A DNA stretch of 25,836 bases from UBA1858 sp964636225 (GTDB lineage: Bacteria > Pseudomonadota > Gammaproteobacteria > UBA4575). The translations under genes and the position numbers were made by a program. Position 1 is the first letter of the stretch. Each line of letters opens with the position of its first letter. This document shows positions 8,265 to 16,167 of this stretch, one piece after another. Below the pieces are notes generated by a model. It made no database searches and was not told the origin of the DNA. It saw only the letters and a list, made by a program, of their open reading frames with translations. The stretch is taken from positions 1 to 25,836 of the forward strand of contig CAZWQM010000019.1 of NCBI GenBank assembly GCA_964636225.1, written 5' to 3'.

Positions 8265-8639
8265 CTATAGGCTAATCTCACTCAGCGCCTGCGACATTTT
8301 TTCCTCGCTAATCGGAAAAGCAATTTCTGCACTAAACTGAAATTGCTGTTTCAGCTTTTGCAAGTGATTGGCAAACTCATTTTCATACAGAACAATAAAA
8401 TCTGCAGATTCCTGTTTTTGTGCCGCAGCGATCAGGGATTCCAGATTACTCAGTCGATCGCGAAATGTATGCTGATAATTAAATTCCGCCACAATAACAT
8501 CGATTTTTTTCTTTTTTAGTATGGCCAACGCTTTACGCATAGATGATTCAATTTGAACTTCATAGCCAAATTGCTGATAAAGTTTGCGAAAGTCTGGATA
8601 CCCACCCAGCTCAATCACTACGAGTAATTGCTTATTCAA
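8265..8639 (-). CDS. Receiver-like (CheY-fold) protein of unknown function
   Basis: The 124-aa protein shows alternating beta and alpha stretches of a response-regulator-like fold: QLLVVIELG, then VQIESSMRKALAILKKKKIDVIVAEF, then ADFIVLYENE. It has no clear acidic pocket, so it is probably not a phospho-receiver. The start is TTG at 8639, overlapping the NUDIX stop by four bases (TTGA), so the two are translationally coupled. I do not recognise a named family. Its job is presumably linked to the NUDIX hydrolase, which is inference from gene order only. Confidence 0.7.
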   Translation of the reverse strand: MNKQLLVVIELGGYPDFRKLYQQFGYEVQIESSMRKALAILKKKKIDVIVAEFNYQHTFRDRLSNLESLIAAAQKQESADFIVLYENEFANHLQKLKQQFQFSAEIAFPISEEKMSQALSEISL

Positions 8640-9202
8640 TATCGAAGCGTCTGTATGGATCGATCCGGCAACATAGTTATCTCTCCAGTATGCAATGAAA
8701 ATTCACCTTGCTTTCTGTCTTCAAAGTACAGCTTCAAGGTTTCATCAATAATAGGAAAAGATAAGTCGCCCCAGGGAATATCCTGTTCATCGACAAATTC
8801 TGTTTCGAGGCTCTCAATTCCGGGAGATGCCTGACCGTCAACTACATCAGCTTTAAATAACATATATATTTGACTGATATGAGTGAGATTATAAATAGCA
8901 AATAATTCGAGATTAGACGTTCGTGCGGTAGCTTCTTCAAAAGTTTCCCTTGCTGCCGCCTCCTGTACCGTTTCATGGTTTTCCATGAATCCTGCAGGCA
9001 GTGTCCAGGTTCCCACACGTGGTTGAATGGCGCGCTTGCACATTAAGATTTTACCTTGCCACTGTGCGATACAGCCGGCAACCACTTTAGGATTTTCATA
9101 AAAAATATTATTGCAGTCGGGACAACAATAACGTAATCGGTTATCACCTTCAGGAATTTTTTGTTCAATATCGTTTGAACCACAACTACTGCAAAATTTC
9201 AC
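8636..9202 (-). CDS. NUDIX hydrolase with N-terminal zinc ribbon
   Basis: The 188 aa begin with a zinc ribbon: Cys4-x2-Cys7 and a CCPDC cluster at 26-30. A complete NUDIX box follows, with Gly71, Glu77, Arg85-Glu86 and Glu89-Glu90 in the G-x5-E-x7-RE-x2-EE spacing. The zinc ribbon plus box resembles NudC-type NADH/NAD-cap pyrophosphatases but the protein is shorter, so the substrate (a nucleoside diphosphate linked to some moiety) is open. A GAGG element lies upstream of the ATG. It is cotranscribed with the receiver-like gene. Confidence 0.9.
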   Translation of the reverse strand: MKFCSSCGSNDIEQKIPEGDNRLRYCCPDCNNIFYENPKVVAGCIAQWQGKILMCKRAIQPRVGTWTLPAGFMENHETVQEAAARETFEEATARTSNLELFAIYNLTHISQIYMLFKADVVDGQASPGIESLETEFVDEQDIPWGDLSFPIIDETLKLYFEDRKQGEFSLHTGEITMLPDRSIQTLRY

Positions 9203-9306
9203 ACTTGTACCTCACTGGATAATAGAGAATTTCATTTCCTGATATTCACAATAGGCAAGGTAGCACGCTACAGGTGAATTATGAACCTTCACAATGTTGG
9301 ATAAAA

Positions 9307-10938
9307 TTACTGATAAATATCTTTAAGGGGTGAAGGTTTTCCAAAAATATATCCCTGACCAAAATTCACCCCGATTACTCTTAATGCTTTTATGATTTCC
9401 GGTTTTTCAACGAACTCAGCTACTGTCTTGATATTCATAGTACGTGCGACATTGGTAATCGCTTGTACCGTGGCAAATTGCGTTTCATCATCCAGCATCG
9501 CTGAAACAAAAGACCCGTCTATTTTAACGTAATCCACATCCAGCAGATTGAGGTAGTTAAACGAGCAGTAACCCACACCAAAATCGTCCAGAGAAAATTT
9601 AAAGCCCGCTTGTTTAAGATTATGAATAAATTTTTGTGCACGAGTAATACTTTTAACTGCAACACTCTCAGTAATTTCAAAACAGATGTTATTGGTTGGC
9701 ACCTGGAATTTTTCAGTCATCTCCAGCAGGAAATTCTCAAATGCGACACTGACTATGGAATGGCCTGACAGGTTGATTGAAAAATTTGGATTATTTCGCC
9801 CAGCTTTTTTGTGTTCGCCAATTTGCTTAAATACTTTCTCACACACCCATTGATCAATTCGGGTAGTGACTTCCAGTGATTCTGCAGCAGTGATCAAATC
9901 CTGAGAAGAAATATAATTATTGGACTTGTGATCATATATTCTTAATAGCACCTCATAAGAATAATGATTATTAGGGGCCTGCAGATCTACAATTGGTTGT
10001 GCAAACAAGTCAAACTTGTCATTCTGCAATGCATCTTCTATAACCATGGCATAGTGCATTTTACCGGAATGATAAGCCATCATAGTGTCCTGCCTTGCTG
10101 AGCTATGAACACAATCTCTACCATTCTCCTGCGCGGCACATAGCGCCAGATTCAATTCCGCCAATATTTTTTTCAGTGACTGTTGTTGATCAATGTCAAT
10201 CACGCCTATGGATACTGTGATGTTTATCTTTTTCTCATTGAATCTAAAGTCATGTTGTTTGACTTGTTCACGAATATCCTCACATATCTGCACAAAGTTA
10301 TCGATATTCGTTTTGTTTAAAATGATTCCAAACTGGCTATCACCGAGACGCCTAATAGAAGCGTGCTTTGACAATCTATTTTTAATAATTTTAACCAGCT
10401 CCTCAAGAACGAAATTACTTGCCTGATAGCCGTAGTTTTCATTTATTACTTTATATCGATCAATTTCTATTGAGCACAGGCCAGCATTGACATTTGCATT
10501 CTCAAGCAGACCAGAAAGTTCCTGAATGAAATCATCACGCTGTAAATATCCTCGTTGATGATCTTCTCGTAGACGTTTAATTTTTTGCACACAGACAAAA
10601 TAATGCTGCGCATTCAGAAATATTCCTTTTGTTATCGTAAAGCGTGATGTGAAACGTGATGTTTTAACCTGTGTGACGAATTTTGAATCACGCTCGATCT
10701 TTTTATTCATTACCTCACGCGCTTGCACTGTATCAAGAAATTCCTTTAACGGTGTACCCACGCTTACGTTTTTCACCAGGCTGCGAAAGGCATCGTTAGC
10801 ATACACAAGCACGCCGTCACTTTCGGAAATAATGCCCAACGGGATGGGCAACTCGTCAGGATTAATCAAAGGCTGTCCTGCGCTCATGAGCCGAGATGGC
10901 CCATTAGCATTGGAGGTGTACTTATTGTTGACCTGCAT
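9307..10938 (-). CDS. PAS - degenerate GGDEF - EAL cyclic-di-GMP phosphodiesterase
   Basis: The 543-aa protein has three parts: a PAS-like sensor (~30-120, ISESDGVLVYANDAF), a GGDEF fold whose signature is GDSQF (199-203), and a C-terminal EAL domain. The EAL catalytic set looks intact: Glu329 in EVLLR, Asn389 in NLSG, Glu421/Glu424 in FEITE, Asp451-Asp452 in DDFGVG, Lys472, Glu508 and Gln528. The expected activity is c-di-GMP hydrolysis to pGpG, with the dead GGDEF acting as a regulatory (perhaps GTP-binding) module. No membrane segments are visible, so it is probably cytoplasmic. A GAGG lies four bases before the ATG. It is monocistronic, with about 100 bp before the NUDIX gene. Confidence 0.92.
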   Translation of the reverse strand: MQVNNKYTSNANGPSRLMSAGQPLINPDELPIPLGIISESDGVLVYANDAFRSLVKNVSVGTPLKEFLDTVQAREVMNKKIERDSKFVTQVKTSRFTSRFTITKGIFLNAQHYFVCVQKIKRLREDHQRGYLQRDDFIQELSGLLENANVNAGLCSIEIDRYKVINENYGYQASNFVLEELVKIIKNRLSKHASIRRLGDSQFGIILNKTNIDNFVQICEDIREQVKQHDFRFNEKKINITVSIGVIDIDQQQSLKKILAELNLALCAAQENGRDCVHSSARQDTMMAYHSGKMHYAMVIEDALQNDKFDLFAQPIVDLQAPNNHYSYEVLLRIYDHKSNNYISSQDLITAAESLEVTTRIDQWVCEKVFKQIGEHKKAGRNNPNFSINLSGHSIVSVAFENFLLEMTEKFQVPTNNICFEITESVAVKSITRAQKFIHNLKQAGFKFSLDDFGVGYCSFNYLNLLDVDYVKIDGSFVSAMLDDETQFATVQAITNVARTMNIKTVAEFVEKPEIIKALRVIGVNFGQGYIFGKPSPLKDIYQ

Positions 10939-11099
10939 AGCGCCTCAAAATCAAGGAGGTTATTTATCACATAGCTGTCAATTTATTGACTATTGAGGAC
11001 GGGTACAATCCCGGCCCATCTAACTGGTACTATTTGCCTCTTAACAGGTGATTAGATTTTCAGCAGTATTAAATGGCTTAACTATAACTTGATTATTAT

Positions 11100-11942
11100 T
11101 TAATCCACGCAGTCCAATGGTCTTGAAGGATCTTTTATCCACTGACTCCACGAACCGATGAAAATGCGAGTGGGCGGTATGCCAGCTACGGCCTGAGCCA
11201 GCAGATTGTGACAGGCGGTAACACCGGAGCCGCACATATTGACTACACTGTCCACATCCTGAATGGTAGCGTCGAAACGCTGCCTGATGGTTTCCGGTCG
11301 CTCGAACAAGCCTTCCTTGGTTAAATTGCCACCAAAGGGCAGGTTATGTGCACCGGGCACATGTCCAGGCACCGGATCAATATTTTTTTCCTTACCCGTA
11401 AAACGATCCGCTGCACGCGCATCAATCAATGTAATGCTATTTGCAGCCAGCTCTCGTTGTACACTATCAATATCCACCAGCCATTCGATTTTCGCACTTC
11501 CACTAAAATAACCTGAAGCATATTCAACATTCTCCTGGCTAAGCGGCAAGCCCAGCTGGGTCCACTGTTGCATTCCACCGTTGAGTACCGCTACTTTGTC
11601 ATGCCCCATCCAGCGCATCATCCACCATAGTCGGGCGGCAAATGCTCCTGACATATCATCATAAGCAATCACTTGCGTATCATTATTCACCCCCCAGGCA
11701 CGTAACTGTTCCTGAAATTTGTCCGGCTCCGGCAATGGGTGACGCCCAGAGGTATCAGTCATGGGAGAAGATAATTGCGTATCCATATCTGCAAACTGCG
11801 CTCCTGGCAGATGACCGCTTTGATAGCATTTCAAACCTCCCTGCGGATCTTTAAGACTAAAGCGACAATCGAATACACGTACATTGTCTTGATCAATAAT
11901 GGATTTAAGCTCTTGAGCAGAAATGAGGGTGTGGTATTCCAT
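11100..11942 (-). CDS. sseA: 3-mercaptopyruvate/thiosulfate sulfurtransferase (tandem rhodanese)
   Basis: This is a two-rhodanese-domain sulfurtransferase. The inactive N-terminal domain contains VRVFDCRF and the CH2-type GHLPGAQFAD. The C-terminal domain carries the active loop CGSGVTAC, the form typical of mercaptopyruvate sulfurtransferases (Cys237 from the chosen start). It moves sulfane sulfur from 3-mercaptopyruvate or thiosulfate to thiophilic acceptors. An ATG at 11957 gives five extra residues, but GGAG lies nine bases before the ATG at 11942, and that start also matches the family N-terminus better. It stands alone, with 107 bp before the next minus-strand gene. Confidence 0.92.
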   Translation of the reverse strand: MEYHTLISAQELKSIIDQDNVRVFDCRFSLKDPQGGLKCYQSGHLPGAQFADMDTQLSSPMTDTSGRHPLPEPDKFQEQLRAWGVNNDTQVIAYDDMSGAFAARLWWMMRWMGHDKVAVLNGGMQQWTQLGLPLSQENVEYASGYFSGSAKIEWLVDIDSVQRELAANSITLIDARAADRFTGKEKNIDPVPGHVPGAHNLPFGGNLTKEGLFERPETIRQRFDATIQDVDSVVNMCGSGVTACHNLLAQAVAGIPPTRIFIGSWSQWIKDPSRPLDCVD

Positions 11943-12064
11943 ATATGCATTCTCCATAGGGTTTTATGCGGCCTCACAGCATTTATTAATTATGAGTATC
12001 ATAATAATAGTTGGCTCGAAAAGCACTTTCTGAGCTATCGGGATTAGTGAAAAGAAAAATTCGC

Positions 12065-13120
12065 TTATTCGATTGAACCTATACAGCTCATATCTTCATT
12101 CTCCCGCACCGGCTCAGTAAAAAATCGTTTCATCGACGCCTTCTTTTTTTTACAAACGCTTTCAAATAGTCTCTCTGCAGGCGCAGGCGCACTGACATAA
12201 ATATCATGACAGGACAGATCCTCATATTCCTGCATGGCCTGCCATAAATGCGCTTCTACTGTGGCACATGCTTGCTGCGGATGACGCACCAATTGTTGCA
12301 ACGATTCATTCAAAGCGATACCTGTATAATTAAACCCATCCAGGGCATCCATCCATGCGCGGCACAAGTTGTTCATGTACAGACCCTGCACTCCACAGGC
12401 CATCCAGATCAAATGAATTTTCAATTCCTGTTCCTGCGCTGTTATGTGTTCCAGCAGACTTTTTATGGCCGCAAAACCGGTATCAAATGCAAACAGTATT
12501 AGCGGACGACTGGAATTTTCATCATACACAAATTCCCCAAAAGGTCCACGCAATATCAAACTGCTTCCGGGTTTCATGTTGTTCGCAACCGTTTGAGATA
12601 CGAGGTCATTTTCACTTATTCGCAGATGAAGCTCGATATGTCGATCTTCACAAGGACAACTGGCTATGGCAAAGCGGCGGCTGCCAACATCATTGATACC
12701 GATTTCCACGTATTGACCTGCCAGAAAGCGTAATCGACTGGTGCGCGGAGTTTGTACAAATAAACGATACACCTGTTCGTTCATTGGTTCCAGTTTGCGC
12801 ACTTTAACACTAATTTCCTGCACCGGGATGGAGGAAACTTCATTTGCCACAGACGCATTAATAACGATATCACTGACTGCGCCACATACACAGCTAAGCA
12901 CAAAGCCCTGAAGTTTTTCAGCTTCGCTAAAAGCATATTCACGTGGCTTGATTTCTTTAACACTTCCTTCGATTAATTGTGCTTTGCATAAGCCACAGGT
13001 TCCACTGCTACAACCATAATTCATGGAGATACCGGCTCGAATCGCCGCTTCAAGAATGGTCTCATGTTCCTGCAACATGAAAGTTTGTTGAGTGTTTTGC
13101 AGTGTGACTTTATGTTCCAT
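12065..13120 (-). CDS. 2Fe-2S ferredoxin - FAD/NAD(P) oxidoreductase (oxygenase-reductase type)
   Basis: The 351-aa protein starts with a plant-type ferredoxin domain with ligands Cys37, Cys42, Cys45 (YGCSSGTCGLCKA) and Cys77. An FNR-like FAD domain (SRRFAIAS, 147-154; GPFGEF, 192-197) and a nucleotide-binding domain (LILFAFDTGF, ~207-216) follow. This order matches phenol-hydroxylase P5, naphthalene-dioxygenase reductase and AscD-type reductases, which pass electrons from NAD(P)H to an oxygenase. The C-terminal CG-type motif is replaced (IYVSAPAPAE) and the FAD-phosphate Ser is Ala, so cofactor preference is uncertain. No oxygenase is adjacent; the AlkB-like proteins here are possible clients. 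Confidence 0.85.
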   Translation of the reverse strand: MEHKVTLQNTQQTFMLQEHETILEAAIRAGISMNYGCSSGTCGLCKAQLIEGSVKEIKPREYAFSEAEKLQGFVLSCVCGAVSDIVINASVANEVSSIPVQEISVKVRKLEPMNEQVYRLFVQTPRTSRLRFLAGQYVEIGINDVGSRRFAIASCPCEDRHIELHLRISENDLVSQTVANNMKPGSSLILRGPFGEFVYDENSSRPLILFAFDTGFAAIKSLLEHITAQEQELKIHLIWMACGVQGLYMNNLCRAWMDALDGFNYTGIALNESLQQLVRHPQQACATVEAHLWQAMQEYEDLSCHDIYVSAPAPAERLFESVCKKKKASMKRFFTEPVRENEDMSCIGSIE

Positions 13121-13219
13121 AGGCTCGACAGTTGCAATTGATCATCTCAGGACTGCAGATTTACTTTTCAACCTCAATCAAATCGTCACAAAAATGACTA
13201 ATCGCTATGGTGTGGCGTT

Positions 13220-13997
13220 ATGCGTATTTTTACATTCAAAAATCTTCGAATCCTGATACTGCTGATTATACTCGCCGCAGTGGCGTTTTATGTAAAGGAT
13301 CAGAAACTGGTCGCGCAGGGCTGGTATAAAACACTGGATATGGTCGTATACCCAATCAATCCGACAAGCAGCCCCATTGTAGAAAGGTATATCGAATCAT
13401 TATCCACAGATAGCTTTTTCGGAAATCGACAATTTCATTCTGCGTGAAAGCAAGAAATACAATATAGTTTCCAGCAAACCTGTCCATACTCGTCTCGGTC
13501 AAACACTGACTCGTATTCCTCCCGCACCACCGGAGCTCGGTAGCAGCACTCTGGATATTATCCTCTGGAGCCTGAAACTTTGTTACTGGATGTGGAAATA
13601 TGCGCCCAAAGAAGTCAACAATAAATACGTCATACGTATGTTTGTTTTATACCATGATCCAAGTGTTATGCCGCGCTTGAAACATTCTGTTGGTTTGCAA
13701 AAAAGTCTGGTGGGAATCATCAATGCGTTTGGCGTTAAATCCCAGACTCGTCAAAATAATATTGTCATCACACACGAATTCTTACACACGGTCGGAGCCA
13801 GTGATAAATGCGATGGACTGGGAAACCCGGTGATGCCCGATGGACTGGGAAACCCGGAGCAGATACCGCTGTATCCACAGAAAAAAGCCGAAATTATGGC
13901 TCGACGACGCGCGCTGAATGCGACTTTATCCGAAATGCTAACCAATCTGAAGCGGATTGTGGTCGGCAAAAAACCGCGACTGAGATTGCCCGGCTGA
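13220..13997 (+). pseudogene. Frameshifted membrane-anchored HEXXH metalloprotease-like gene
   Basis: Two pieces in different frames join into one protein. The first (13220-~13419) has an N-terminal membrane anchor (LRILILLIILAAVAFYV) and continues to YIESLSTDSF. Removing one T from the T5 run at 13415-13419 moves the frame to SEIDNFILRESKKY and on through PPAPPELGSSTLDIILWSL to the stop at 13997. The second piece carries HEFLHTVGASDK, an HEXXH zinc-protease-like motif, and PLYPQKKAEIMARR. The restored product is about 258 aa with its C-terminal domain probably outside the cytoplasm. It could be a genuine mutation or a homopolymer error in a draft assembly. A 20-bp in-frame repeat follows the HEXXH motif. 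The gene lies 19 bp before the cupin. Confidence 0.75.
13811..13857. repeat. 20-bp direct repeat, 27-bp period, inside the HEXXH gene
   Basis: Positions 13811-13830 and 13838-13857 are identical over 20 bases. The 27-bp offset is nine codons, so the repeat encodes DGLGNP twice in frame (…CDGLGNPVMPDGLGNPEQ…) just after HEFLHTVGASDK. Confidence 0.9.
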
Positions 13998-14016
13998 GTG
14001 ATATATAATTGCCTGT

Positions 14017-14379
14017 ATGCGCACGCAAATTACTCAGATAGAAAGTTATATTACCAAGGATGGCTCCAGCATTCGTGAGCTGATGCACCCGGATATACAT
14101 GGCAATCACAAACAAAGTCTGGCGGAAGCCACGGTGCCAGCCGGAGTTGAAACAGACTTGCATCTACATAAATCTTCTGAAGAGATTTATTACATTACTC
14201 AGGGAGAAGGAATGATGTATTTGGACAAGGACTATTTTCAGGTCCAGCCCGGCGATACCATTTGCATTCCGCCAAATACACCTCACCGAATTGCCAATCT
14301 CGGTAATGTCGACCTGGTTTTTCTTTGTGCCTGCAGTCCTGCCTATACTCACGAGGACACTGTTATACTCGAGTCCTGA
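14017..14379 (+). CDS. Cupin-domain protein
   Basis: The 120-aa single-domain cupin has both cupin motifs. Motif 1 has His49, His51 and Glu55/56 (GVETDLHLHKSSEEIYYITQG). Motif 2 has the closing His90 (GDTICIPPNTPHRIAN). These form a mononuclear metal site. Small Cupin_2 proteins include isomerases, dioxygenases and sensors, and nothing here selects among them. It lies 19 bp after the frameshifted HEXXH gene and 21 bp before the phosphodiesterase, so the three look like one operon. No strong ribosome site precedes the ATG. Confidence 0.88.
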   Translation: MRTQITQIESYITKDGSSIRELMHPDIHGNHKQSLAEATVPAGVETDLHLHKSSEEIYYITQGEGMMYLDKDYFQVQPGDTICIPPNTPHRIANLGNVDLVFLCACSPAYTHEDTVILES

Positions 14380-14400
14380 CTCAATACTTCAAACGCCCGC

Positions 14401-14955
14401 ATGGACAGCAAAATCAATCTTGATACATTAATATCCAAATCCGATCTCACTCTTGGTGTTTTATCGGACACACACAATCAACTGAATGATATTGTGTTGG
14501 AGTCATTGCAAAATTGCGACGTCATTATACATGCAGGTGATATCGGCGATGCCAATGTTCTGAATAACCTAGGGATTCATGCCAAGTATGTGTTTCCGGT
14601 GCGCGGCAATAATGATACGGAAGAAAAATGGCCCGAGCAGGATCTGGCTGCTTTAGAAAATATTCCAGACAATCTTGAGCTGCATTTTAATAACAAAATT
14701 ATAGCGGTCACCCACGGACATCAATTTTACAAAGTCGAAACACGACACGACAAACTCAGAGAACAGTTTCCTCACGCAGATATTATTATTTATGGTCACA
14801 GTCATCGCATTGCCTGCGATCGGCAGATGCAACCCTGGGTGATTAATCCCGGCGCGGGGGGATACACACGCACCTTTGGAGGCGCTTCCTGTATCAAGAT
14901 AAACTACACGCGCGGTGACTGGTCCGTCGAAAAATTCCGAGTAAGCGAAAAATAA
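14401..14955 (+). CDS. YfcE/MJ0936-type metallophosphoesterase
   Basis: The 184-aa calcineurin-like phosphoesterase has the full set of metal-binding motifs: SDTH (Asp23, His25), GD (Asp47), GNND (Asn70/71), THGH (His105/107) and GHSH (His133/135), followed by INPGAGG. The YfcE family hydrolyses phosphodiesters in vitro with two divalent metals; the physiological substrate is usually unknown. The gene ends 11 bp from the converging DUF3301 gene. Confidence 0.93.
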   Translation: MDSKINLDTLISKSDLTLGVLSDTHNQLNDIVLESLQNCDVIIHAGDIGDANVLNNLGIHAKYVFPVRGNNDTEEKWPEQDLAALENIPDNLELHFNNKIIAVTHGHQFYKVETRHDKLREQFPHADIIIYGHSHRIACDRQMQPWVINPGAGGYTRTFGGASCIKINYTRGDWSVEKFRVSEK

Positions 14956-14966
14956 TCCAACCTGAA

Positions 14967-15293
14967 TTAGTTTGACGTGCCCTGAATAATTTCGCCTTCG
15001 GGATGCAGTAAAGACAAGTATTCAATTCTGTTACCAAATTCGACTACAACCCCGTTGTATCTATCCGTGCCATTAATACTAAATTCAAACGCGTAAAACC
15101 GCCGTAATTTGAGCCGGCCATTGTTTCTGGCCGGAAACATCTTTTTCAGGTGAATGGATTGGTCAAGCATCTGCACATTATTTTGCATACAAAACGAATC
15201 ACATCGTTTAGTTGCAAATTCACGTGAACGCAAGCCATCCATCCACAACCACACACCCACCCCAATCAGGGCGAGTAAAATAAAAACATCCAA
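14967..15293 (-). CDS. DUF3301 membrane-anchored protein
   Basis: The 108-aa protein has an N-terminal membrane helix (VFILLALIGVGVWLWM) and the DUF3301 pattern: DGLRSREFATKRCDSFC, VQMLDQSI, then LKLRRFYAFEFS and a short C-terminal domain. The family is gammaproteobacterial and of unknown function. It begins 10 bp after the adk stop and is cotranscribed with it. Confidence 0.85.
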   Translation of the reverse strand: MDVFILLALIGVGVWLWMDGLRSREFATKRCDSFCMQNNVQMLDQSIHLKKMFPARNNGRLKLRRFYAFEFSINGTDRYNGVVVEFGNRIEYLSLLHPEGEIIQGTSN

Positions 15294-15303
15294 GGTGTTG
15301 TGC

Positions 15304-15957
15304 TTAACCTAGCGCTTTAAAGATGCTATCCCGAATCTCGCCCACCTTGCCGATGCCATCCACTTTGACATATTGGGGGGCGTTGCTGTCTCGACTATTC
15401 GCCCAAGTAGAGTAGTAGTTAATCAACGGCTCGGTTTGCTCATGATAAATACGTAAGCGTTCGCGCACAGTATCTTCCTTATCGTCATCGCGCTGCACCA
15501 GATCTTCACCGGTCACATCATCCTTGCCTTCAACTTTGGGAGGGTTATAAATCACGTGATAGGTTCTGCCCGAGGCTAAATGAGCACGACGCCCGCTCAT
15601 ACGTTTGATGATTTCTTCATCATCGACATCTATTTCAACAACAAAATCAATATCCACTCCCTGTGTTTTCAATGCATCCGCCTGTGCCAGGGTGCGAGGA
15701 AACCCGTCAAACAGAAACCCTTTGGCACAATCGCTTTCCTGTATTCTCTCCTTAACCAGCCCCAGAATAATATCGTCCGAAACCAGTTGACCCGCATCCA
15801 TCACTTTTTTGGCTTCCACGCCCAATGGGGTTCCGGCTTTTACTGCCGCACGCAACATGTCCCCTGTTGATATTTGCGGTATTCCATAGCGCTCTTTTAT
15901 ATAAGTCGCTTGAGTTCCCTTTCCAGCCCCAGGTCCACCTAATAAGATTGCACGCAT
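15304..15957 (-). CDS. adk: Adenylate kinase
   Basis: The 217-aa long-type enzyme catalyses ATP + AMP = 2 ADP in the cytoplasm. The P-loop GGPGAGKGTQ is at residues 7-16, the AMP-site segment is QISTGDMLR, FLFDGFPRT is present, and there is a long LID domain (GRRAHLASGRTYHVIYNPP, then DDVTGEDLVQRDDD). A GAGGAG lies nine bases before the ATG. It is followed by the DUF3301 gene and diverges from the PPi-dependent phosphofructokinase across 210 bp. Confidence 0.98.
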   Translation of the reverse strand: MRAILLGGPGAGKGTQATYIKERYGIPQISTGDMLRAAVKAGTPLGVEAKKVMDAGQLVSDDIILGLVKERIQESDCAKGFLFDGFPRTLAQADALKTQGVDIDFVVEIDVDDEEIIKRMSGRRAHLASGRTYHVIYNPPKVEGKDDVTGEDLVQRDDDKEDTVRERLRIYHEQTEPLINYYSTWANSRDSNAPQYVKVDGIGKVGEIRDSIFKALG

Positions 15958-16167
15958 TGGTATATACTCCTCGCTAAATTATTTTTATTAAAGCCGCATT
16001 TTGACACACCCTGTTCCAGTAACCTACCGTATTAAATTGATTTACAGCAGCATCAATGTCATCAATCCCGAATTTCGGCACTCAGGTAAATTTTCATCCT
16101 GCTTGACGACAATACTCAGCAGAGCAGACTAACCACACTCAAATATTTTAATTAACAAGGCAAACAT

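Noticed and set aside
10990..11040. Hairpin CGGG-TACAAT-CCCG resembling a tRNA T-arm
   Set aside because: The loop is six bases and not TTC-type, and there is no acceptor, D or anticodon arm around it.
16037..16056. TTGAT...ATCAA upstream of the PPi-PFK gene
   Set aside because: The spacer is 10 bases instead of 4, so it is not an FNR box.
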